From: DASQDT01 sp036380435
GTDB taxonomy: Bacteria > Acidobacteriota > Blastocatellia > Pyrinomonadales > Pyrinomonadaceae
Direction of reading: 5' to 3'
Length of the DNA stretch: 6,242 nt
Assembly: GCA_036380435.1 (NCBI GenBank)
Contig: DASVES010000099.1
Span: 1 to 6,242, forward strand
Shown here: positions 1-6,088 of the stretch, in pieces
Numbering within the stretch: the stretch's first letter is position 1
How the letters are laid out: each line of letters starts with the position of its first letter
Notes under the pieces: generated by a model
Database searches by the model: none
What the model was told of the DNA's origin: nothing
What the model saw: only the letters and a program-made list of their open reading frames with translations
Translations under genes and position numbers: made by a program

Positions 1-856
1 CCATCATGCCGCCGTGCTTCATGATCTTGATGCTCACGAGGTCGGCCAGGCGCCCCGCCGCGACGGTCAGGGCGTCCGACGGCGTGAACACGCTCTCGTC
101 GGCAAGCACGGGGGTGTCGAGCGCCCGCGCGATCTCGCCCAAGGCGGCGCGCTGGTGGCCCGGCACGGGCTGCTCGATGAAGGCCGGCTCGAACGCCTCG
201 ACGTCGCGGAGCTGGCGGATCGCCTCATGTGCGGTCATGCCCTGATTGTAGTCGATGCGCAGTTCGGCGTCGGCGGGGATCTCCTTGCGGAACCGCTCCA
301 TGCGCCTCAGGTCCTGGGCGTGGCCGGCGAACCCGGTCTTCATCTTGAAGAGGCGCAGGCCCTCGCCGTAGAGGCGCTTCACCGTGTCGATGTCGCGGTC
401 GAAGTCGGGATCGGCGACGGAGAAAGACAGCGCGATGTCGTCGCGGCACCGCCCGCCGAGCAGCTCGGCCACGGGCAGCCCTGCCGCTTGGCCGACGATG
501 TCGAACAGCGCCATCTCAATCGCCGCCTTGGCCTCGGGATGACCGACCAAGGCGTGGTCGGCGGCCTCCATCAGCGCCCCTATGCGGGAGGCGTCGGCGC
601 CGATCAGGACCGGCCGCAGGTAGACGTGGAGCGCCGCGACGGCGGCTTCGATCGTGCCGGTGAAGACCGCCCACGGCGCGGCGTCGCCCCAACCAGTGAT
701 GCCGGCGTCCGTGTCGAGCCGGAGAATCGCGTTCCTGACCGAGCCCTCCACGTCGCCCGAGCCGTGCCGGCGCTTGATCAGTACGGGGATGCGGGTGACG
801 TGGACGGTCATGCCGGTGATGCGGATGGGAGAAAGCGCGGCGTCAAGCTTGTTCAA
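1..856 (-). CDS. Muconate-lactonizing-subgroup enolase superfamily enzyme (muconate cycloisomerase-like), 3' end outside window
   Basis: About 285 codons are present and the C-terminus is cut off by the left edge; family members are about 370 residues. The frame is open and intact. Counting from the TTG start, it has the KMK motif (K171, K173), metal ligands D202 (in DYNQ), E228 (in FIEQP) and D253 (in LADES), and the second catalytic lysine K277 (in SIKIMK). The spacings 29, 26, 25 and 24 equal those I know for Pseudomonas muconate lactonizing enzyme (K169, D198, E224, D249, K273). This indicates Mg-dependent proton abstraction next to a carboxylate in the cytoplasm. Substrate is open: cycloisomerase, dipeptide epimerase or another acid-sugar or lactone activity. 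I chose TTG at 856 because TGAGG lies 7 nt upstream and the segment IRIT just after it fits the first beta strand of the family; ATG at 809-811 has no ribosome binding site and would cut this strand. An in-frame TGA lies further upstream. Confidence 0.9.
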   Translation of the reverse strand, partial: MNKLDAALSPIRITGMTVHVTRIPVLIKRRHGSGDVEGSVRNAILRLDTDAGITGWGDAAPWAVFTGTIEAAVAALHVYLRPVLIGADASRIGALMEAADHALVGHPEAKAAIEMALFDIVGQAAGLPVAELLGGRCRDDIALSFSVADPDFDRDIDTVKRLYGEGLRLFKMKTGFAGHAQDLRRMERFRKEIPADAELRIDYNQGMTAHEAIRQLRDVEAFEPAFIEQPVPGHQRAALGEIARALDTPVLADESVFTPSDALTVAAGRLADLVSIKIMKHGGMM

Positions 857-900
857 GGGATGGCCTCATCTGGTTGAGTGTTTCGGAAGTGGGTGCACGT

Positions 901-916
901 CCGCCGAGTTCGGCGG
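901..916. repeat. GC-rich hairpin in the leader of the enolase-superfamily gene
   Basis: CCGCCG (901-906), loop AGTT, CGGCGG (911-916) make a perfect 6-bp stem with a 4-nt loop. It lies about 45 nt upstream of the TTG start at 856, within the presumed 5' untranslated region of the minus-strand gene. It has no U tract on either strand, so it is not a standard terminator. It may be a leader structure or chance in GC-rich DNA. Confidence 0.35.
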
Positions 917-933
917 CGCATGAGGATCCCCCG

Positions 934-974
934 CGTTATCTATACGGTGGTGCCGGGGCTCAATCGAGATAACG
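934..974. promoter_or_regulatory. Inverted repeat, candidate operator
   Basis: CGTTATCT at 934-941 and AGATAACG at 967-974 are perfect 8-bp inverted repeats, 33 bp apart start to start (about three helical turns). They are more AT-rich than the surrounding DNA and flank the candidate promoter of the minus-strand enolase-superfamily gene, with one arm over its -10 region. This is a plausible place for a dimeric repressor bridging two half-sites. The regulator is not in the window, so the role is inferred. Confidence 0.4.
935..963 (-). promoter_or_regulatory. Candidate sigma-70-type promoter of the enolase-superfamily gene
   Basis: On the minus strand TTGAGC (963-958) is followed after 15 nt by TAGATA (942-937), or after 17 nt by GATAAC (940-935). 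Transcription would start about 75 nt before the TTG start codon. The match is modest and the spacing for the better -10 is short. The main support is position between the gene and its upstream neighbour and coincidence with the inverted repeat. Confidence 0.25.
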
Positions 975-998
975 GGCCGAGTTGTTGGGCCGACAGAA

Positions 999-1345
999 CT
1001 AGTTGATCATCGTGTCGATGTCGAACGCGGAAGGCCAGAGACCTCCCGCAGATGCCGGCTGAAGGGGCACATGTTGGTGCCTTCGAGAAGTATTGCACCC
1101 GCGTTTCGCGCATGCGTCCATGAACGCCTGGGCCATCTCGACCGTCTCGGCGACGCGAACATCGGGGTCAAGCTCCAGAGCGTTACCGATGTATGGAACT
1201 GCGGAACGACGGCACGACCTCATGCCGTTGATCGTGTCCCGGAATATCCCTTGTCGATCACCCGACCCGTTGAAGTGGCGAGATCTGTCGCCGAGCGCCG
1301 GTTCGGGTTGACCAGGGCCCCGCGGAGGGGCAGCGTCTTGGGCGC
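999..1345 (-). pseudogene. Remnant of an aspartate/glutamate (hydantoin-type) racemase
   Basis: Pieces of a racemase-family protein can be read on the minus strand in changing frames. Near the 5' end is an N-terminal-like piece with GALVNPN (VNPN codons at 1312-1301), the hallmark start of hydantoin/Asp-Glu racemases. Further on a frame ends in MDACAKRG, then shifts by one into GAILLEGTNMCPFSRHL (about 1108-1028), then shifts back into FDIDTMIN and TAG (1001-999). Family members carry a catalytic cysteine in LECTNM; here the codon at 1081-1079 is glycine. Only about 340 bp remain against about 700 bp for a whole gene, so there is also an internal deletion. It lies between two intact catabolic genes and was probably once part of the same cluster. 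The C-terminal assignment is firm; the N-terminal piece is weaker. Confidence 0.6.
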
Positions 1346-1394
1346 GAACCGAGCCGATCCGGGAAAGGTCGGCGGAACGGACATCCATCCAAAC

Positions 1395-1400
1395 AGGAGA
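1395..1400 (+). promoter_or_regulatory. Ribosome binding site that fixes the dehydrogenase start
   Basis: AGGAGA lies 6 nt before the GTG at 1407-1409. The reading frame is open for another 112 codons upstream, so this site, together with the family's usual N-terminus, decides the start. Confidence 0.75.
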
Positions 1401-1406
1401 CAGCCG

Positions 1407-2387
1407 GTGACAGGGCTTAGACTCCCCGCCCGCGACGAAGTCACGGTCCAGTTCGCGCACTCCGCCTACCGCTTGGCGGAGCGGTTCGAGGCGCGGGGCA
1501 CCGGCGTGCGCCACTTCCAGACCTGGACTCTGGACGACACGCTGGCGCGAGTGGGCGAGGCGGACGTCCTGGTCATCTCGGGCTTCTGGCGCAACGAGAT
1601 GCAGGAGCGCGCGAAGAGGCTGGCCTATATCCAGTCGATCGGCGCGGGCTACGACCAGTTCCCCCTTGACGACCTGCGCGCGCGGGGCATCCCGCTGGCA
1701 AACGCTAGCGGCGTCAACCGGGACGCCGTTGCCCAGCACGGCATGGCGCTCATCCTCGCCCTGGCGCGCCACCTGCCCCAGGCACGGGACAATCAGCGCG
1801 CCCGCGTCTGGCGGGGCATGATCTCCTCGCTCGCCGAGCGCGAAGACGAACTTTCTGGCCACACCCTCGTCGTCCTGGGCCTTGGCGCCATCGGCTCCCA
1901 GCTCGCCCGGATTGCGAAGGCGTGCGGCATGCTGGTGATCGGCCTGAAACGCGACACGGCGAAGCACGACGGCGTGGCCGACGAGGTGCTCCCGCCCGAC
2001 CGGCTGCTCGACGTGCTTCCCCGCGCTGACTTCGTCGCCCTCTGCTGCCCGCTCACGGCGGCCACCCGCAGCATCATCGACGCGGCCGCCTTGGCGGCGA
2101 TGAGGCCCTCCTGCTACTTGGTCAACATAGCGCGGGGCGGCTGTGTCGACGAGCCGGCGCTGCTGGAGGCGCTCCGCAGGAAGGGGATCGCCGGCGCCGC
2201 GATCGACCACTTCTGGGACGAGCCGCTGCCGCCCGAGTCGCCGTTCTGGGACCTCGACAACGTGTTCATTACTCCGCACACCGGCGGCGAGACACGCAAG
2301 TACGAGGACCGCGTAACTGGTGTCGTGGCCGAGAACCTGGAGCGGCTCTGGGCGGGCCGGGACGACCTCGAGAACCGGATCGTGTAG
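1407..2387 (+). CDS. D-isomer-specific 2-hydroxyacid dehydrogenase
   Basis: Complete protein of 326 residues, the usual size for this family. It reversibly oxidises a D-2-hydroxy acid to the 2-oxo acid with a nicotinamide cofactor in the cytoplasm. The Rossmann motif GLGAIG is at residues 158-163. The catalytic set is R243 (in NIARGG), E272 (in WDEPLP) and H291 (in TPHTGG), with normal spacing. The N-terminal substrate domain has the SIGAGYDQF segment, and the hinge helix follows NASGVN. At the end of the second Rossmann strand, where NAD-specific members carry aspartate, it has K181-R182, which suggests NADP(H). Start is GTG with AGGAGA 6 nt before it; an upstream extension would run antisense through a racemase remnant and match nothing. 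A hairpin follows 8 nt after the stop. Exact substrate is unknown; glyoxylate/hydroxypyruvate-type or another D-hydroxy acid is possible. Confidence 0.93.
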   Translation: MTGLRLPARDEVTVQFAHSAYRLAERFEARGTGVRHFQTWTLDDTLARVGEADVLVISGFWRNEMQERAKRLAYIQSIGAGYDQFPLDDLRARGIPLANASGVNRDAVAQHGMALILALARHLPQARDNQRARVWRGMISSLAEREDELSGHTLVVLGLGAIGSQLARIAKACGMLVIGLKRDTAKHDGVADEVLPPDRLLDVLPRADFVALCCPLTAATRSIIDAAALAAMRPSCYLVNIARGGCVDEPALLEALRRKGIAGAAIDHFWDEPLPPESPFWDLDNVFITPHTGGETRKYEDRVTGVVAENLERLWAGRDDLENRIV

Positions 2388-2395
2388 GCGCGCCC

Positions 2396-2423
2396 GGGGG
2401 CGTCAGCGGGCGCCGACGCCCCC
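2396..2423 (+). terminator. Terminator-like hairpin after the dehydrogenase
   Basis: GGGGGCGTC (2396-2404) pairs perfectly with GACGCCCCC (2415-2423) around a 10-nt loop, beginning 8 nt past the TAG stop. The 9-bp GC stem is very stable. No T tract follows, so it may be a non-canonical terminator or an mRNA 3'-end stabiliser. Confidence 0.5.
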
Positions 2424-2453
2424 CAGGTATCGCCAGGAGAATAATCCACCACC

Positions 2454-2640
2454 GGAGGGCCTCCAATGGGGGGCGACCCCAAGGTTCGGGCCGCGGTGGA
2501 CGCCAACTCCCTCCGGGCCAGCCGGGCCAGATCGCGGCCGAGATGGCGCGGGCCATCGATCGTGCGGGCTCAAGGGCGTGACCGACGATCCAATCGTCTG
2601 GCAGACCAGCCATCCGGTGGGCGCGCCGACGCCAACGTCG
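2454..2640 (+). pseudogene. Unrecognised gene start, broken over three frames
   Basis: GGAGGG (2454-2459) sits 6 nt before ATG 2466, an excellent initiation site. The first codons read MGGDPKVRAAVDANS. At about 2512 a protein-like reading continues in another frame as PGQPGQIAAEMARAIDRAG, which hits TGA, and at about 2565 a third frame continues as GVTDDPIVWQTSHPVG. Joined, these make a plausible soluble N-terminus, but I do not recognise the family. Its position 78 bp after the dehydrogenase stop suggests it was once the next gene of the cluster. The three-frame reading is inference from protein-like composition only. Confidence 0.35.
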
Positions 2641-3095
2641 CAGCAAAACCGGCATCCCGCCTCGGCATTCGCGACCAGATCGATCTTCACCGGGGCGACA
2701 TCGATGAAGCCTCAAGGTGTCTTAGCGAGGCGGACGTTGCTTTCAACCCACGCGCGCGCTGTCCGGGTATCCCGCAAAAGCTGCTCAACTACATGGCCGC
2801 ACGCAAGGCTGTGGTAGCATTCGCGGGGTCTGCCAAAGTGCTCAAGCACTGCGAGAGCGGCCTCGTCGTGCCCGACAACGACATCGAGGCCTTTGCTGCG
2901 GCCTGCGTCCGGCTGGTCGATGACGAGCATCTGGCGGAGGCGCTCGGCGACAATGCCCGCCAGCATGTGGAGCATCAGTGCACCTGGGAGCGCGCCGGTG
3001 AGGCGACCGAAGCCGTCTACAGGCGTCTGCTGCGAGCGTATCGTAAACGCGCCCACGCGACCGGGCGATCGCACCATAGCAGTGTTCATGGCTAG
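2466..3095 (+). CDS. Chimeric open frame ending in the C-terminal half of a GT4-like glycosyltransferase
   Basis: The open frame has 209 codons, but only about residues 55-195 look like a known protein: the C-terminal, nucleotide-sugar-binding half of a GT-B glycosyltransferase. Visible landmarks are LGIRDQ (start of the linker), SEADVAFNP, then GIPQKLLNYMAA (residues 101-112), the loop SGLVVPDND, and the final helices with LGDNARQHVE and TWERAGEATE. Whole GT4 enzymes have about 370-400 residues, so the acceptor-binding N-terminal domain is missing. The two glutamates of the EX7E motif are replaced by P100 and N108; asparagine at the second position is, from memory, seen in some family members. 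The first 55 or so codons are unrelated and belong to the broken gene start described at 2454. It is almost certainly not a working enzyme; a 5'-truncated insertion from a polysaccharide or O-antigen locus is likely. Confidence 0.65.
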   Translation: MGGDPKVRAAVDANSLRASRARSRPRWRGPSIVRAQGRDRRSNRLADQPSGGRADANVAAKPASRLGIRDQIDLHRGDIDEASRCLSEADVAFNPRARCPGIPQKLLNYMAARKAVVAFAGSAKVLKHCESGLVVPDNDIEAFAAACVRLVDDEHLAEALGDNARQHVEHQCTWERAGEATEAVYRRLLRAYRKRAHATGRSHHSSVHG

Positions 3096-3453
3096 CTTAG
3101 CTTGCCTTTGCAGCCAAATGCCGTTGCGGTTCTCTAATCGCGGTTCATGTTCGACTGTCGACACCCGCTCAGGTTCCGGGGCTACTCCGCCGAACGGCTC
3201 ATGCGCATGCTGACCGCCTTCGATTGCGAGGTCAGCATCGTGGTCGTGGAGAAGGGCCGCGAGGCTGCTACCCCGTGCGCGCTGCGGTCACAATCGACAA
3301 GCAGTGACGTGCTTGAATGCAAGCCCCGACCCCGGAGCATCGGTTGCCGATCGAGGTCAGGGCGCCGAGCTGGAACGAAGTCGCCGAGAGCCTCCGGCCG
3401 CGGTGATGCCACGGCAATGCCACGGCATAGGGCAAATCCTGCGCCGTCAGCAG
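3096..3453 (+). other. Stretch without a convincing gene; weak HPr-like reading
   Basis: No intact gene is visible. A plus-strand frame from ATG 3147 to TAG at 3456-3458 (103 codons) begins with a protein-like segment containing YSAERLMRMLTAFDCEVSIV and then turns into arginine- and serine-rich noise. At about 3348 another frame reads LPIEVRAPSWNEVAESL. Together these vaguely recall the first and last parts of an HPr-type phosphocarrier, but the active-site histidine is absent and the match is too weak for a call. It may be another gene remnant. Confidence 0.2.
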
Positions 3454-3513
3454 GTTAGCTCTATCTAGCGGTCGCTACGATTTCGCTTCAGCGGTCGCTA
3501 GGTTTAAGCTAAC
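3454..3513. repeat. Paired palindromes inside an inverted repeat
   Basis: GTTAGCT (3454-3460) and AGCTAAC (3507-3513) are perfect inverted repeats enclosing two copies of AGCGGTCGCTA (3467-3477 and 3490-3500). Each copy is almost a palindrome in itself: TAGCG-GT-CGCTA in the first. The copies are 23 bp apart start to start, about two helical turns, so two bound dimers would face the same side. This suggests a tandem operator or a recombinase/transposon-end site. No adjacent regulator or recombinase gene is visible. Confidence 0.5.
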
Positions 3514-3524
3514 ATGAGGCCTTG

Positions 3525-3553
3525 CCAAGCAGGTCCTACCAAGCAGGTCCTAC
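3525..3553. repeat. 14-bp tandem duplication
   Basis: CCAAGCAGGTCCTA occurs at 3525-3538 and again immediately at 3539-3552, followed by C as in the first copy. It lies just beyond the paired palindromes. A simple slippage or break-repair scar is the likeliest origin. Confidence 0.8.
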
Positions 3554-3755
3554 AGGGTGATCCTGTCAATGTCGCGTGGGTTTCCATGGTTAGGCGCCTT
3601 GCCGACCTCAGCCTGCCGGCGAGCCGCGATCGCCGCCGCCTAGACCAGCTCCTGGGACACGACCGACTAAGACGCCCATCGTCATCACGCGGAAGCCAGG
3701 AATGCCGCTCCCGTACCGTGATGAGCCGTAGAACGGCGCAAACGAAAGGGCAGCG
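3554..3755. other. No gene seen
   Basis: About 200 bp of GC-rich DNA between the repeats and the next start codon. Open frames here are short and arginine/serine-rich, as expected by chance. The only functional element I see is AAAGGG at 3745-3750, 5 nt before ATG 3756. Confidence 0.5.
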
Positions 3756-4683
3756 ATGATGTCCTTCACGCAAAGCCCACATCAGCCGCGGCTGTATGTT
3801 GCCGATCCCTCCGAAGACGAGGCGGGGTGGATCGGCTAGGTGTTGCCAGAGGGCAGCAAGGGACCGAAAACGACAGGGCTGGCCGATGCCCTGCAGTCCG
3901 AATGCCTGCGCGGCAGCTTCATCTTCCTCTCGGTCGACCCGGGATGGCACGCGATCGCGCCCGCCGCGGCTCTGATCGACGTCGTCGACAGCCTGATGCG
4001 CGGTCGGCAACCCGGCCGCCTTCCCATCTGGATCAAGGATGCCGCGGCGACGCCGGCTGAGGCCGCCGGGACGGCGGCACTTGCACGGATCGCCGATGCC
4101 GGATCCGGCATCACCGACGGCTTCAGGGCTGACCTCGTCGGCGACGTGCTCCGTCTGGTAGTGGGACCGACCCCCGATCTGGCGCTGGCGAGCGACAGGA
4201 CGGCTCTCGCGATCGGTAAGGGCCACCCCCGCGAAATCCTATTTCAGGGCACCCAGAAGCCGAAGAGCCGCGCCGGCGGCACGAGCCTTCTCTTCGAAGG
4301 CCGCGCACCGTTCTATCCCCGAAGCCGGGCGGTGATTGCCGCGACCCGACCGCCGTCGCGCCGCCGAGCGCGACGCGACGGGCGGGCGCCCATGCGCGGA
4401 GTCTTACGGAGTCTTACAACGCGGCGACCCCGACCGGCCTCGTCGTTACTGTCGGTGCCGACGGCGGGTGGCAGAAGCTGCTGCTGGGGCAGACCGCCGG
4501 CGAGGCCAACATCCAGTTCGGCTTCGATCTTCCGCGGCCCTCGGTGCAGGCGGTGCTCCAGACGAGCGACCTTTCGTGGTCGTCGCCAATGCAACGGAGC
4601 TCGGCAGCCTCGCCGGCTATCCGCCGGAGCCGGCAGCCGCGGGCGAGCCCCGGTTCCACAACACTATGACGTTCGACGGCTGA
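3756..4683 (+). pseudogene. 5' part of a large eroded gene of unknown function
   Basis: The start is good: AAAGGG, 5 nt, then ATGATG. After 27 codons (RLYVADPSEDEAGWIG) an amber TAG at 3837-3839 interrupts the frame, which is then open in register from 3840. Protein-like sequence continues to about 4320 (FIFLSVDPGWHAIAPAAALI, GTSLLFEGRAPFYP). It then moves to a second frame (TPTGLVVTVGADGGWQKLLL, ANIQFGFDLPRPSVQAVL), and at about 4570 to a third (FVVVANATELGSL, FHNTMTFDG) that stops at TGA 4681-4683. After this stop the same frame goes on as ALAADVGQAND, so the gene probably once read through. I do not recognise it firmly. The pattern of hydrophobic strands with short turns and the FVVV..A..LGS..F.N...FDG arrangement recall large proteins annotated with DUF6603, from memory only. 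Most likely dead. Confidence 0.5.
4398..4417. repeat. 10-bp tandem duplication within the eroded gene
   Basis: GGAGTCTTAC occurs at 4398-4407 and again at 4408-4417. Ten bases is not a multiple of three, so the duplication shifts the reading frame. It lies within the stretch where the protein-like reading changes frame, and may be one of the lesions that killed the gene. Confidence 0.8.
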
Positions 4684-5949
4684 GCACTCGCCGCCGACGT
4701 GGGACAGGCCAACGACGTACCGGCGACTACTATAGATCAGACGTCACGTCTTCGACGCAGGGAGACATATTTTAAGAAGCTTGTCGAAGTTACAAAAACA
4801 AGGTCAGCTTCGCCGTCTTAGATTTCAGAATGCTCAGGACCTTCTCACTCTCAAGGCGTTTATGCTGCACTGGTTCATTGAGCGCAAAGACCGCGTCTTC
4901 TTGCTGCAGCTTGGGGGCGTGCCTCCGGAGGTTTTTGGCTACGTCCTTAGCCGTTGCACACTGCCGCCGGTATTCGAGGGCTACAACACCGCGAACCTCG
5001 CCCTCAACATCGGAGACGGTTTCCTACAGCTGATGCGGCCGACGCTCAAGGAAAGCGACGATATCTATCCAAGCATTCCCGCCGGGGCCAGAGCGGGAAA
5101 GGAACAGCAGGAGCTCAAGCGGCATGTGAATTTAATCATGTCAGGCGGTACTATCATAATCCGCGCCACAGAAATGCGGGCTAGACCTGCTGCTGGTGGC
5201 GACCCGGTCGGAAGAAGCAGGCTGGCGGTTCGAGGCCCCACCAGACGACCGGCACGCTGCCGCTCGGCAAGCTGGCCGAGCGTTACCTGGGATGGAAGGA
5301 GGCACCGGATATCGAGATCGCCGGCTTGGGTCTCGCCATCGAGACCACGACCGGCTCCTATGCCTTCACCGCCAGGACGGCCGAGGACTTCAAGATCCCG
5401 TTCCTCGGCCCGCACTTTAGCGTCGGCGCTGCCGTCGAACTCCGCTACATCGGCGGCGACGAAGCCCGCTACGCCAGCCGTGTCGACGCGCATCTCACCT
5501 GGCGGTCGATCGCCCCCATCGCCAGCTACGCGTTCGATGGCGACAAGACGTCCTGGATCATTTCATGGGGCGGCCAGACTGCGGTCTACGACGACCAGAC
5601 CAAGGTCGCGACCTTCGCGCTCAGCGGGCTCACCGTCGGGATCTCGTTGCGATGTTCGTCTCCTGGGCGACCGGCAGCCGATTCGGCCTGACCGCGCCGT
5701 GGAACGTACTCGACGAGATCAGCCTCGACGGCCTCGTTCTCTCCTTCAATTTCGAGACCAAGGACGTTCGCCTCACGAAGCCCCTCGATCCGCCGCTCGA
5801 TCTTGGCTCCTCGCTATCACCGAGCTCACCCTTAGCTACGGTCCGGATCCGGAGACCAATAAGGAAAAGGCGGTTCTGGTTTCGCTGAAGGCCGTTTTCC
5901 GTGGAAGGAGGAGAACGGCGATGCGCTCGATTGGGACGCCACCGAACCC
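4684..5949 (+). pseudogene. 3' part of a large eroded gene, beta-rich repeated-domain protein
   Basis: One frame is open from 4736 to TGA 6041-6043, but the protein-like reading leaves and rejoins it. About 4736-5175 reads QNAQDLLTLKAFMLHWF, LLQLGGVPPEVFGYVLSR and MSGGTIIIRA. At about 5176 it shifts to GLDLLLVATRSEEAGWRFEA, at about 5238 to TTGTLPLGKLAERYLGW and on through FTARTAEDFKIPFLG and SWIISWGGQTAVYDD. At about 5645 it shifts to VSWATGSRFGLTAPWNVLDE, at about 5810 to LAITELTLSYGPDP, and at about 5900 to WKEENGDALDWDAT. Each piece is convincing protein with strand-rich character, and WRFEA-TG-LPLG-L and LSGLTVG look like parts of a repeated module. Joined they give about 400 residues. 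It probably continues the gene starting at 3756. The DUF6603 resemblance is from memory and tentative. The reading is lost at the IS110 fragment. Confidence 0.55.
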
Positions 5950-5983
5950 TGTGTTGCGGATTTGTGGCATGGAGGTGGGGCGG

Positions 5984-6003
5984 CCACCCCGTGCACGGGG
6001 TGG
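5984..6003. repeat. 20-bp perfect palindrome upstream of the IS110 transposase
   Basis: CCACCCCGTG (5984-5993) is followed directly by its reverse complement CACGGGGTGG (5994-6003). As RNA this would form a 7-bp stem with the loop GUGCAC. It lies in the non-coding stretch before the transposase, where IS110-group elements encode their structured bridge RNA. Whether this is part of such an RNA is unproven. Confidence 0.7.
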
Positions 6004-6038
6004 GCGCGCGGGGTCGGAGATCGGAACGAACCAGGGAC

Positions 6039-6088
6039 TCTGAGCCCGTTTCTCAGCGTGATCCCGCCCCGCTGCTCTTCTGAGCCCG
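6039..6088. repeat. 10-bp direct repeat
   Basis: TCTGAGCCCG occurs at 6039-6048 and 6079-6088, 40 bp apart. The first copy also pairs with CTCAG at 6052-6056 to give a 5-bp stem with a 7-nt loop. The repeat lies at the point where transposase homology begins, so it may mark a deletion or rearrangement junction. Confidence 0.55.

Noticed and set aside
14..877. Plus-strand open frame of 287 codons
   Set aside because: It is antisense to the enolase-superfamily gene, whose catalytic residues and spacing are all present on the minus strand.
1071..1406. N-terminal extension of the dehydrogenase to an ATG at 1071
   Set aside because: It would add 112 residues unlike any family member, running antisense to the racemase remnant. 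GTG 1407 has a good ribosome binding site and gives the usual length.
999..2279. Long minus-strand open frame of 426 codons opposite the dehydrogenase
   Set aside because: It is antisense to a complete dehydrogenase with all catalytic motifs, and its translation is arginine/alanine-rich without domain features. Only its last part overlaps a real remnant (the racemase).
3130..3190. tRNA-like segment near GTTCGACTGTCGAC
   Set aside because: A short T-arm-like motif is present, but no matching acceptor, D or anticodon arms can be drawn.
3454..3553. CRISPR-like array
   Set aside because: Only two copies of an 11-bp motif and a separate 14-bp tandem repeat; no series of equal repeats and spacers.
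3504..4226. Minus-strand open frame of 240 codons
   Set aside because: Composition is typical of a GC-rich shadow frame, and the plus strand reads as better protein from 3756 onward.
4781..6043. A single intact 420-residue protein
   Set aside because: The open frame is real, but from about 5180 to 5810 its translation is arginine/proline/serine-rich noise while two other frames carry coherent protein. The long frame is a product of GC-rich DNA lacking stops.
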